Of a DNA stretch of 64,000 nucleotides, positions 16,417-24,507 are shown piece by piece (position 1 is the first letter of the stretch; each line of letters begins with the position of its first letter). Both the position numbers and the translations under genes were made by a program. Source of the stretch: Maridesulfovibrio sp. (GTDB lineage Bacteria > Desulfobacterota > Desulfovibrionia > Desulfovibrionales > Desulfovibrionaceae); NCBI RefSeq assembly GCF_963666665.1, contig NZ_OY762999.1, forward strand, positions 3,568,001-3,632,000. The letters run 5' to 3'. Under the pieces are notes generated by a model. It did not search any database. It saw nothing but the letters and a program-made list of their open reading frames with translations, and was not told the DNA's origin.

Positions 16417-18534
16417 ATGAATACGCGTGAGTATTTCCGTAAGCCGGAATGGTTCTCTAATTGGAAGATTTTTCTCCTTTTTGCTTTGATTTGTTTTAGT
16501 ATCGCTTTTGGTTTGCGGGCCATTGAGCTGCCAAAGTGGGACAATCCTGCATACATGGTCAATGGCGAATATATCATGGGTACTCATGATGCTTATTCGT
16601 GGATGGCTGGGGCCAAAGGGGTTGGCTCTGCTGCCAATAATCCTATGTCGGGAATGTTGCGTGTATTGAATACTGTAACTGGAATTCAAATCGGGAACAT
16701 TGCTTTTTGGCTGCCGGCTGTTTTTTCGGGTTTCTGCGCAATAGCAGCTTTTGGCTGGGGAATGCTCCTCGGAGGTAGATGGGTCGGTCTTTTAGGGGCA
16801 GTATATGCTACTTCAATACCTGCCTACTATTTGAGAACGCGGCTTTCATATTATGATACTGATATTATAACTCTTTTTTTTCCGCTCTTGATTTCATTGC
16901 TTATCGTCTGTTGGATTAAGCAAGGGATTCGGAAAAGATGGATTCCTTTAGCTGGCGAAGAAAAGGAATTTGTTCCTACTCTGCTCGACTATTTTTTTCC
17001 GGTGGTCGCTGGAGCGCTTGGAACATGGGGTAAGTTTTGGCATTCCGATGTTCAAACATTTAGTGTCTTCACACTCTTCGTTTCAGTTTTCTTGGTTTTG
17101 CTGTGTGCAAAAAGGAAGAATCAGGGAATTTTGTTGAATGGAATAGTATTATTCTCTTTGGCAGCATTTTTAGGGTATACGGGGGTTTTGCTGTCAGTGG
17201 TGATGGCCTTTGTCTTCTATCAAATAAGTACGACAGATAATAAAAAGTATATAAGCAATTTATGGATTAATCTTGCTGCGATCGTTGCGATATTTGCATT
17301 AAGTGGTATTTGGGCTTTTATTTTCAGTTTTATTTCAAGTAAAGTTGTAGCCTATCTTAAGCCTGCAGCAGATAACGCTGGTGCCATTCAGGGGCCAATT
17401 TATCCTGGTATCGCCCAAAGTGTCATTGAGGCTCAGAACGTACCTTTACAAACTATCATTGATACGGCCACAGGCAGTGAGGTTCTTTGGTGGTTTGCTA
17501 CGATAGCTGGCCTATTCCTTTTTCTTTTACGTCCTGAAGCAATTTATCTTTTCCCTTTTTATCTTCTTATGTTTGCTGCTGTAAAAATCGGCGGCCGTTT
17601 CACAATGTTCTCCGGAGCCCCCCTTGGTCTTGCCATGGGGTATGTCTCTTGTCTGATTATCGATAAGATTAATCTGAAATCTAGCCATGAGCTTGTGAAA
17701 GCCTGTGTTTGTGTCCTTTTTGCTGGAACCTTGGTGTGGCATGTGACTCCCCTTTATAACGGTGTTCCCGTCACGCCTATCATGGGTAAGTATCATGCTC
17801 AGGCTTTAATCAAGACAGGGCCAATTATGCCGGAAGACGCTACGGTCTGGACCTGGTGGGATTGGGGGTATGCAACAAAATACTATACCGGCAAGCATTC
17901 ATTTGCTGATGGCGGGAATCATGCAGGCAATGTGCTGCTACCGTTAGCTCTTGCATATACTACTTCCTCGCCTTTTCAGGCAAATCAGCTGATGAAATAT
18001 TCTGCTTTAAATGGCAATAATCCCAGTCTTGTCTGGAAGGATAAATCTGCTTTGGAGGTGTATGGGTTTCTTAAGTCTTTAGGAACCCATAAGTACGAAT
18101 TAGCTAAAGCTCCTAAACAGTATATTGTTGCCAGCTGGGAAAATATAAGATTGGCATACTGGATCCTGTACTATGGGTCGTGGAATATAGTTAATGGAAG
18201 TGGGGTTCATCCCGAGGTGCTGACAATAAATAATGCTTTTGACATTGACTATGTTAAGGGTGTGGTAACTGTTAAAAATCAGCGTCCACTTAAGGTCTCA
18301 GCATATAATATTCTTGATTATCAAGGGATGAAGGCTCAAGGCTATCCTGGAAATATTGGCCCAGCCTTATTGTATAACCATCCTGTCAGTCAGGGGTTTT
18401 TCGTAGATTCGTTTGCTTACCAGAGTATGCTTATTCGGTTGCTGCTTACAGACCCAAAAGATCCCGCGATCGCCGGTAATTTTAAGCTGGTTTATGAAGG
18501 ATTCCCAAATGTACGCATCTACGAAGTTTTGTAA
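16417..18534 (+). CDS. pglB: STT3/PglB-type oligosaccharyltransferase
   Basis: The 705-residue protein has about a dozen membrane helices followed by a soluble C-terminal domain. Family residues are visible: Asp58 in the first external loop, the Asp147-x-Asp149 motif (Tyr-Tyr-Asp-Thr-Asp), a Ser-Val-Ile-Glu segment matching the TIXE/SVSE loop, and the acceptor motif Trp-Trp-Asp-Trp-Gly at 480-484 (usually WWDYG). It transfers a lipid-linked oligosaccharide to Asn in N-X-S/T on exported proteins; a Desulfovibrio PglB is known to be active. It lies between gspE and a secreted protein with 18 sequons, its likely substrate. Low-GC codon use with Asn mostly AAT. Confidence 0.92.
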   Translation: MNTREYFRKPEWFSNWKIFLLFALICFSIAFGLRAIELPKWDNPAYMVNGEYIMGTHDAYSWMAGAKGVGSAANNPMSGMLRVLNTVTGIQIGNIAFWLPAVFSGFCAIAAFGWGMLLGGRWVGLLGAVYATSIPAYYLRTRLSYYDTDIITLFFPLLISLLIVCWIKQGIRKRWIPLAGEEKEFVPTLLDYFFPVVAGALGTWGKFWHSDVQTFSVFTLFVSVFLVLLCAKRKNQGILLNGIVLFSLAAFLGYTGVLLSVVMAFVFYQISTTDNKKYISNLWINLAAIVAIFALSGIWAFIFSFISSKVVAYLKPAADNAGAIQGPIYPGIAQSVIEAQNVPLQTIIDTATGSEVLWWFATIAGLFLFLLRPEAIYLFPFYLLMFAAVKIGGRFTMFSGAPLGLAMGYVSCLIIDKINLKSSHELVKACVCVLFAGTLVWHVTPLYNGVPVTPIMGKYHAQALIKTGPIMPEDATVWTWWDWGYATKYYTGKHSFADGGNHAGNVLLPLALAYTTSSPFQANQLMKYSALNGNNPSLVWKDKSALEVYGFLKSLGTHKYELAKAPKQYIVASWENIRLAYWILYYGSWNIVNGSGVHPEVLTINNAFDIDYVKGVVTVKNQRPLKVSAYNILDYQGMKAQGYPGNIGPALLYNHPVSQGFFVDSFAYQSMLIRLLLTDPKDPAIAGNFKLVYEGFPNVRIYEVL

Positions 18535-18551
18535 TTAAAATAAAAAAGTGG

Positions 18552-18580
18552 TTGAGTTCTTGGCTTTCAACGTGTATATT
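18552..18580 (+). promoter_or_regulatory. Candidate sigma-70 promoter of the sequon-rich surface protein
   Basis: TTGAGT (18552-18557), a 17-base spacer and TATATT (18575-18580, five of six matches) precede the gene. The resulting leader would be about 80 bases and carries AAGGAG at 18653-18658 before the ATG at 18669. A separate strong promoter fits the codon bias of the gene. Confidence 0.55.
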
Positions 18581-18668
18581 CTTTCACAATAATGTGGCAA
18601 ATTGCGGAAAACACAGGGTTTTTTGCTTCCTTGCCATTTAACAGTTTATTTTAAGGAGATTTTTTCAA

Positions 18669-20648
18669 ATGAAAAAAATTACAGTTCTCTTTACAGTATT
18701 GATGATGCTGGCTGCTTCCAGCGCATGGGCTGTAGACGGAATCTTTCCTGCTAGCCTGAACGGCTCCAACGCAAGATTCTTTACAGGATTCAACGTCAAC
18801 GCAAGTATCTCTGCTATCGGCGGCGACTCCCACAACTCTACTTTCGTAACCTTCAACACCACACACGTGCAGGCATACACCGTCAAAGGTGGTGACGCTA
18901 AGATTGACGGTAACGCATCCCTTTGGGGTGAATTTGGCGTAAACAACGACACTGATGGTACTATTGCAGCTTACACTCAGAGTAACACCACCGATGGTAA
19001 CACCACTCAGATCAACTACAACGTTGCCTACCAGAGCATCAACGGTCTGACTCAGATTGGTCAGGTTAACGGTTCTTCCTCAACTTCTACCAAAGCTGAA
19101 TTCCTTCCCAATCCTTACTACTTCGCCACCACTCCGTCCAACGGCTTGATGGCAGGTATCAGCAACTCCACTTGGGGTACTGGTACTCAGACAGCAAACG
19201 ACGATATCGTTGGTGCTAACTTCGCACTCGGTTTCGTAAACGGTTCCTTTGAAGGTACTAACGTGTTCTCTTCTGACAACACTTGGGACCTCTACGCAGT
19301 TGGTGTTGAGTTTGGCACTAACAGACCTTACTACATGGTAGGTCAGGTTAAACTTAACTCAGCTCCCGGTACTGACAACGCTCAGGTTAAGTACGCTAAG
19401 TACGATTCTGCCGGTACTCTGACCGACCAGACTTCTTCCTGGATCACTTACAACGCTACTACCGATAACAACAACCTCGAGATGTCCCTTAAGTACAAAG
19501 GTTATCTTGACCTGGTTGAGAATGCTACTATCAACTACGATCGTAACCTGATCTCTGGTTACGCTGTAGAGCCTTCCTACAAGCATTTTGTTATCATGAT
19601 CAAGAATGGTGTTGGCATCTCCACTGGCGACCTCAATAACCGTGGTTTCAAAACTGTTTACGCAGGTCTCGGTATTGATAAAGCTGCTGGTAACGCAACC
19701 ATGGGTATCATGGATATGCAGTTTGACAACTCCATGGCTATCACTGGTAACTCCGTTTCCGCTACCGGTCTTGTTTTCAAACAGCGCACTGACAGCCTGA
19801 ACGGCTACACCGTTGCTGTTGCAGATACTCCTGATACCAACCACTTCAAACTGACTCAGTCCAACATGACTCTGACTTCCGCTGCTTCTGCTCTTGCTGG
19901 TAACTTCTATGGCAAGCAGTCCGCTGACAAGTCTTACGCTGTTGGTATCTACCAGAGCGCTTGGGATAGTGAAAAGGCATCTTACAACATCGCTGTAATG
20001 ATCCCCAACTCTGCTGTAGTTGCTAACATTCAGGGTGCTAACGCTGCATACCAGAACAACGCAACTATCGCTGCTTGGACTAACATCGCACGTAACAACA
20101 CCGATTACACTGGCCAGGCTCTTAGAACTGCATTCACCAGCGTGCCTTCTAACTTCATTCCCCTGACCGGCGCTATTGGTTTCAACGCTACTTGGAATGG
20201 TATGGGCGCTCAGAAAGGTGACATCTACTACACCTTCCAGGCTCCTTTCTCCGGCGTGGGTAACAGAATTGACACTCTTGCTCTGTACAAGATCTTCCCC
20301 ACCGTTGATAAGACTGTAAGAACCTTCAACTACGCTTCCGAGCCTACCATGAGCACTGACGGTGCATGGTGGATTTCTACCGCAGTTGGTGATGGTTACC
20401 TTGCTTCTGATTCTTACCTGGTTCCCGCAACTGATTACTACATCAACTACGTAATCAAAGATAACGGTGACTACGACTACCGTTCTCAGACTCGTGAATT
20501 CGGTGACCCCATCGTTCTGGGTGTTATGGATTCCAGCTCCAGCTCTTCCGGTTGTGTATTCAACCCCGCAGCTGGCTTCGGTCTGGAATGGCTGCTCCTT
20601 ATGCTTGCTCCTCTGGTTGCTGTTGTACGTAGCCGTTTCAAGAAGTAA
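18669..20648 (+). CDS. Secreted sequon-rich surface protein with Cys-type C-terminal sorting signal
   Basis: The 659-residue protein has a signal peptide (1-21, Ala-Trp-Ala), a long Asn/Thr/Ser/Gly-rich body with 18 N-X-S/T sequons (two of them Asp-Gly-Asn-x-S/T), then six Ser, Gly, Cys629, a hydrophobic helix (about 638-653) and a basic end (Arg-Ser-Arg-Phe-Lys-Lys). Cys629 is the only cysteine. This tail resembles the MYXO/Synerg-CTERM sorting class. Asn is mostly AAC here but AAT in pglB, suggesting high expression. Own promoter, strong AAGGAG site and terminator mark it as a single, abundant product, perhaps an S-layer-like or surface glycoprotein. No catalytic domain is recognised. Confidence 0.8.
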   Translation: MKKITVLFTVLMMLAASSAWAVDGIFPASLNGSNARFFTGFNVNASISAIGGDSHNSTFVTFNTTHVQAYTVKGGDAKIDGNASLWGEFGVNNDTDGTIAAYTQSNTTDGNTTQINYNVAYQSINGLTQIGQVNGSSSTSTKAEFLPNPYYFATTPSNGLMAGISNSTWGTGTQTANDDIVGANFALGFVNGSFEGTNVFSSDNTWDLYAVGVEFGTNRPYYMVGQVKLNSAPGTDNAQVKYAKYDSAGTLTDQTSSWITYNATTDNNNLEMSLKYKGYLDLVENATINYDRNLISGYAVEPSYKHFVIMIKNGVGISTGDLNNRGFKTVYAGLGIDKAAGNATMGIMDMQFDNSMAITGNSVSATGLVFKQRTDSLNGYTVAVADTPDTNHFKLTQSNMTLTSAASALAGNFYGKQSADKSYAVGIYQSAWDSEKASYNIAVMIPNSAVVANIQGANAAYQNNATIAAWTNIARNNTDYTGQALRTAFTSVPSNFIPLTGAIGFNATWNGMGAQKGDIYYTFQAPFSGVGNRIDTLALYKIFPTVDKTVRTFNYASEPTMSTDGAWWISTAVGDGYLASDSYLVPATDYYINYVIKDNGDYDYRSQTREFGDPIVLGVMDSSSSSSGCVFNPAAGFGLEWLLLMLAPLVAVVRSRFKK

Positions 20649-21005
20649 GTATTAGTTCTTTAGATCTAAAGATCTAAATAGCGAAATATTGGGAGCCGAC
20701 TCAAAGAGTTGGCTCCCTTTTTTATTTACGACTGTATTTTTGCTGAATTTAAAACGTATGACTGCTGCGAAGTTTGGAGTATTAATTAAAGTTGCTCATC
20801 TTAAATTTCTGATTTATGGACTTTTGAAAAGTTTACCGAATTCCTGCCTTCGAAGGCAAGGTTGACATTTACAAGCAATTGTATTGTTCGAATTTATGTC
20901 ACTTGGTAAGTCTCTTTTGTATATAAATACTTACTGAAATGATATTTTACAGATCAACCAAATTAAACAAAGATCTAATTTAAATTTGAAAATAAGGAAA
21001 TACAA
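20649..21005. other. Intergenic region with tandem repeat, terminator and palindrome; no gene seen
   Basis: This 357-base gap holds two head-to-tail copies of AGATCTAA (20662-20677), the surface protein terminator, and a perfect 14-base palindrome TGCCTTCGAAGGCA (20845-20858). Four bases after the palindrome is TTGACA (20862-20867), a -35-like hexamer without a convincing -10. The rest is AT-rich, and I see no coding frame. The palindrome may be an operator for the downstream oxidoreductase gene. Confidence 0.5.
20691..20723 (+). terminator. Rho-independent terminator of the surface protein gene
   Basis: A 12-bp stem with one G-T pair (20691-20702 with 20706-20717) has a three-base AAA loop and is followed by TTTTTTA. 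Confidence 0.93.
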
Positions 21006-22004
21006 ATGAAAACAGCAGTTATCGGTACTGGCGCAATGGGTCAGCATCACGTTAGGCTTTATTCAGATATCAATAATTCTGAACTTGTAGGAGTGGTTGA
21101 CCATGATACCGCTCAGACTGATCGTCTCTGTGCTCTTTACGGAGGCCGTGCATATACTGACTACAGAGAAATGATTGAAAAAGAAAAGCCTGAGGCTGTA
21201 ACAATCGCTCTTCCTACTTCTTTTCACCATCAGGCAACCATGGATTGTCTTGATGCCGGTATTCACGTTATGGTCGAGAAACCGATCGCAAAGACTGTAG
21301 AACAGGCTAGAGAGATGATTGCTAAGGCCAAGGAAGTCGGCTGTGTTCTGAAAGTAGGACACATCGAACGTTTTAACCCTGCTGTGACTCAGCTAAAACA
21401 GAGACTTGCTGATGGTCAACTGGGACGCATTTTTACTATCCATTCAAGACGCCAGTCTCCTTATCCAGGACGTATCACAGATGTAGGTGTGGCAAGTGAT
21501 CTCGCCACCCACGAACTTGATATGATGCGCTATATTGCTCAGGCAGAAGTTCACTCTATGACAGCCGAGATTTCAAGAGTTATGAATACTGCTAACGAAG
21601 ATATCGTATTCGGTCTTTTGAGGTTTGATAATGAGATTCTTGGTATCCTTGATGTAAACTGGGTTACCCCGACCAAAATTCGTGAAATTTCAGTCACTGG
21701 TGAAAACGGTATGTTTACCGTTGATTATCTGAACCAGAACCTGACTTTTAACTCTAACTATGCAGCTGAGCAGAATGAGAACCAAAGTGATTGGTTCAAG
21801 GCTAAATTCGGAGTTGCAGAAGGTGATTTTACTCGATTCCGTGTTGAAAAGAGAGAGCCTCTGCGCGTTGAAATTGAGTCTTTCATAAAATGTTGTGAAG
21901 ATAACTCAACTCCGCTTGTTACTGGCGAAGATGGTCTCGAATCACTGCGACTTGCTCTTGAAATTGTCGAAGGCAAGCATGGTTGCAGGTGTGCAAAGAT
22001 CTAA
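21006..22004 (+). CDS. Gfo/Idh/MocA-family sugar oxidoreductase
   Basis: The 332-residue protein has an N-terminal Rossmann fold (Gly-Thr-Gly-Ala-Met-Gly at 7-12), the Glu-Lys-Pro motif near residue 96, and a C-terminal alpha/beta domain with His-Glu-Leu-Asp around 170. Such enzymes oxidise a nucleotide-sugar hydroxyl, for example C3 of UDP-GlcNAc, with NAD. It is the first gene of the plus-strand decoration group. The sugar cannot be deduced from sequence alone. Confidence 0.85.
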   Translation: MKTAVIGTGAMGQHHVRLYSDINNSELVGVVDHDTAQTDRLCALYGGRAYTDYREMIEKEKPEAVTIALPTSFHHQATMDCLDAGIHVMVEKPIAKTVEQAREMIAKAKEVGCVLKVGHIERFNPAVTQLKQRLADGQLGRIFTIHSRRQSPYPGRITDVGVASDLATHELDMMRYIAQAEVHSMTAEISRVMNTANEDIVFGLLRFDNEILGILDVNWVTPTKIREISVTGENGMFTVDYLNQNLTFNSNYAAEQNENQSDWFKAKFGVAEGDFTRFRVEKREPLRVEIESFIKCCEDNSTPLVTGEDGLESLRLALEIVEGKHGCRCAKI

Positions 22005-22140
22005 GAAATTCTTACATAAGTAAGTCAAAATATCAGTCTTGTGGACACCCTTCAAGGCATTGGGAATTTTGCCACGGGTGACCATGAGACTAATTTGTAT
22101 ATAGCTGTTTGAACTTTTTACAAATGTGCAGGATTTAATC

Positions 22141-22917
22141 ATGCGTCATGACATTGAGAGCCTTTATTCTTTAGGTGGTAAGCATGTAGTTATAACTGGT
22201 GCTTCTTCAGGGATTGGAAGATCTTGTGCCGTCATGTGTGCCAATCTTGGGGCAACACTTACTCTTTTTGGCCGGAATAGATATGAGCTGGAAGTAACAG
22301 CATCTAGCCTTGCAGGTGAGGGGCATCTTTGTTTTGACCACAGCAATGAAGAGGTGGAAAAGCTCGAAGAGGCTGTGAAAGCTGCCGTTGAGAGTTCAGG
22401 TCGTATTGACGGATTTATCCATTCCGCTGGAATCAGTAAACTGCTAGCTTTTCGCATGAGCGATGCCGATTTTTTCAAAGAGAATTTTGAAGTAAACGCA
22501 TTGTATGGGTTTGAAGCTGCGAGAGTCATTTCAAAGAAAAAGTATATCAATAAGGCAAGTGCGAGCTTTGTTTTTATTTCATCTGTAGTTAGTCATTGCG
22601 GAGTCCGTGGTCAGGTCGCTTATGCAGCTTCAAAGGGCGCGGTTCATTCCGGTGCAAAGTCCCTTGCCATGGAACTTGCTCCGAATAAAATAAGGGTTAA
22701 TACCATTTCTCCGGGCATGGTTAAGGATACACCTATGACTCAGGAAATGCTTAAAGCTATGCCTGAGGCTTGGATTACTGAAAATGAGGCCGCTTATCCT
22801 CTTGGCATGCTTTCAGCCGATGATATTTCTTCGGGGTGTGCTTTTCTGCTTTCCGATGCAGCATCTAAAATTACGGGAACAGATTTGGTCATTGATGGCG
22901 GTATGAGTGCTCAGTAG
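22141..22917 (+). CDS. Short-chain dehydrogenase/reductase (SDR)
   Basis: The 258-residue protein has the NAD(P) loop Thr-Gly-Ala-Ser-Ser-Gly-Ile-Gly at 19-26, an active-site Ser and the Tyr-Ala-Ala-Ser-Lys catalytic motif, followed by Pro-Gly-Met-Val. It resembles FabG-like ketoacyl reductases. The ATG at 22141 was chosen over 22126 because AGGAT lies 7-8 bases upstream. It stands 29 bases before a MaoC-like hydratase and upstream of an acyl carrier protein gene, so a role in making a small acyl group is plausible. Confidence 0.85.
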   Translation: MRHDIESLYSLGGKHVVITGASSGIGRSCAVMCANLGATLTLFGRNRYELEVTASSLAGEGHLCFDHSNEEVEKLEEAVKAAVESSGRIDGFIHSAGISKLLAFRMSDADFFKENFEVNALYGFEAARVISKKKYINKASASFVFISSVVSHCGVRGQVAYAASKGAVHSGAKSLAMELAPNKIRVNTISPGMVKDTPMTQEMLKAMPEAWITENEAAYPLGMLSADDISSGCAFLLSDAASKITGTDLVIDGGMSAQ

Positions 22918-22946
22918 GCATACTTGATTAATACAAGAGAGGCAGC

Positions 22947-23393
22947 ATGTCTGATATTTATGCAGCAAAACTGACTGTGGACGATATTTCTGAAGACGAT
23001 GAGTTTAATTTCAGCGCATGTATAACTGAGCAGTTGGTGGATTTTTTCGCAGAGTATAGCGGAGATTTTTCTCCATTGCATATGAGTTCTGAGTTCGCGC
23101 AAGAAAGGGGATTTGAGGGCAGGGTAGCCCATGGCGGTATTTTCATGCTCTTTTTTTCTAGAGCGGTAGGTATGCTGATTCCCGGAGAAAATGCTCTTTT
23201 GCAATCTGTCAAGTTAAGTTTTCTGTCTCCAGTGTATCCTCCTGCAGATATAAATTTTAATATTGTAGTAACGACTGTTTCTGCTGCAACTAAAACGATT
23301 GTTTTGAAAGGCACGGCGCAGGACTCCGAGAGCAATATTTATTGCAGGGCTTTGATTCAGGTTGGTTTTACCTCAAAGTTATCTAAAAGTTGA
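22947..23393 (+). CDS. MaoC-like hydratase/dehydratase domain protein
   Basis: The 148-residue protein is a hot-dog fold with the hydratase-2 pattern: a Gly-Asp-Phe-Ser-Pro-Leu-His stretch then Val-Ala-His-Gly-Gly, supplying the catalytic Asp and His. Such proteins hydrate 2-enoyl thioesters (CoA or ACP bound). The start follows GAGAGG. With the upstream SDR it could run a reduction/dehydration cycle on an acyl chain. Confidence 0.82.
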   Translation: MSDIYAAKLTVDDISEDDEFNFSACITEQLVDFFAEYSGDFSPLHMSSEFAQERGFEGRVAHGGIFMLFFSRAVGMLIPGENALLQSVKLSFLSPVYPPADINFNIVVTTVSAATKTIVLKGTAQDSESNIYCRALIQVGFTSKLSKS

Positions 23394-23456
23394 TTTTGTC
23401 TTTGATGCATAAGTGTTGCTGTTCATGATTTAAATATATGGTCCATTGGAGTCATT

Positions 23457-24359
23457 ATGTCTCTTTTTTGCACGGTAGTTGATCAGGTTAGGGAAAAAAG
23501 TCCCTTTCAGAGCAAGGCTCTCAAATTTCTTGATGAGCAGGACGACCAATATTGGGAAAGGGCTGAAACATTTCTTTCTGCCTTGCAGAATGCATTGCGC
23601 AAAGAAAACAAGGATATTGGGCACGCTGTTGATTCGTACCTGTCTGTCTGTGACGATATCCGAATGGAGACAATCAATTTTATAAGGACAGGCTCATACA
23701 GCTCATACAGCTCTGCCGAGGCTTTTAAAAATGTATACAGCCAAGATCAAAAGATGGCCGGTTATATCTATGGGTTGGCTTTGTCTCAGTTTCTTTGGCC
23801 AAACCATTATGAGATGTTTTCCTTTTATCTCAAGCAATGTGATAAAATTAAAAATTCAATATCCAGATACTTGGAGATCGGTCCAGGGCATGGTTTGTAT
23901 TTAGCGCACAGTATTGAGAAAATGCCCAATGCAGATATTACTGCAGTTGATATAAGCCCTGCCTCAATTAAAATTACTCGCGATGTCTTAGACTCATTTT
24001 ACGGTGATCAGGCAAAGTATAGGCTTGAGTGTAAAGATGTTCATGAAATGGCAGATAGTTCCTATGATTTTATTGTTATGGGCGAAGTGCTTGAGCATGT
24101 AGATGATCCAAGTCATATTTTAAAAAAATTGCATTCAGTACTAATTGATGACGGCTATTTGTTTGTGACTACCTGTGCCAACTGTCCGGCAATTGATCAT
24201 GTGTATCTTTATGATGGAGTTGCCGCTATCAGGGATCAGCTTGAGAGCTGCGGTTTTCGCATTGTGGATGATTTGGCTCTTGCTTTGAGCGACAGGCCTG
24301 AAGAAGAGTGGAAGTCCAGAAAAGAACTGGTCAATTACGCGGCTTTACTTACTAAATAG
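23457..24359 (+). CDS. Class I SAM-dependent methyltransferase
   Basis: The 300-residue protein has a helical N-terminal part of about 135 residues and a methyltransferase core with motif I Glu-Ile-Gly-Pro-Gly-His-Gly near 140 and an acidic Ala-Val-Asp end of strand 2. The substrate is not evident. Position before the FkbH-like gene recalls O-methylation of glycerate-type extender units in polyketide pathways, but it could methylate a sugar instead. GGAG lies five bases before the ATG. Confidence 0.82.
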   Translation: MSLFCTVVDQVREKSPFQSKALKFLDEQDDQYWERAETFLSALQNALRKENKDIGHAVDSYLSVCDDIRMETINFIRTGSYSSYSSAEAFKNVYSQDQKMAGYIYGLALSQFLWPNHYEMFSFYLKQCDKIKNSISRYLEIGPGHGLYLAHSIEKMPNADITAVDISPASIKITRDVLDSFYGDQAKYRLECKDVHEMADSSYDFIVMGEVLEHVDDPSHILKKLHSVLIDDGYLFVTTCANCPAIDHVYLYDGVAAIRDQLESCGFRIVDDLALALSDRPEEEWKSRKELVNYAALLTK

Positions 24360-24507
24360 CTTACTGTTTTTACTTACGCGTACACGGGCGTGAATTCTTG
24401 CTTTGCAGATGAAATTTTACTATATCTGCATCGTCTATAAGGTTAATTAGTTCGCCCTATGAGGGCTGTTTTGTCGCATCTTTTGAAGATGAAGCGCGGG
24501 AGTGAAA

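Noticed and set aside
24454..24470. GCCCT-ATG-AGGGC hairpin before the FkbH-like gene
   Set aside because: Only five pairs with a short T-run; too weak to call a terminator.
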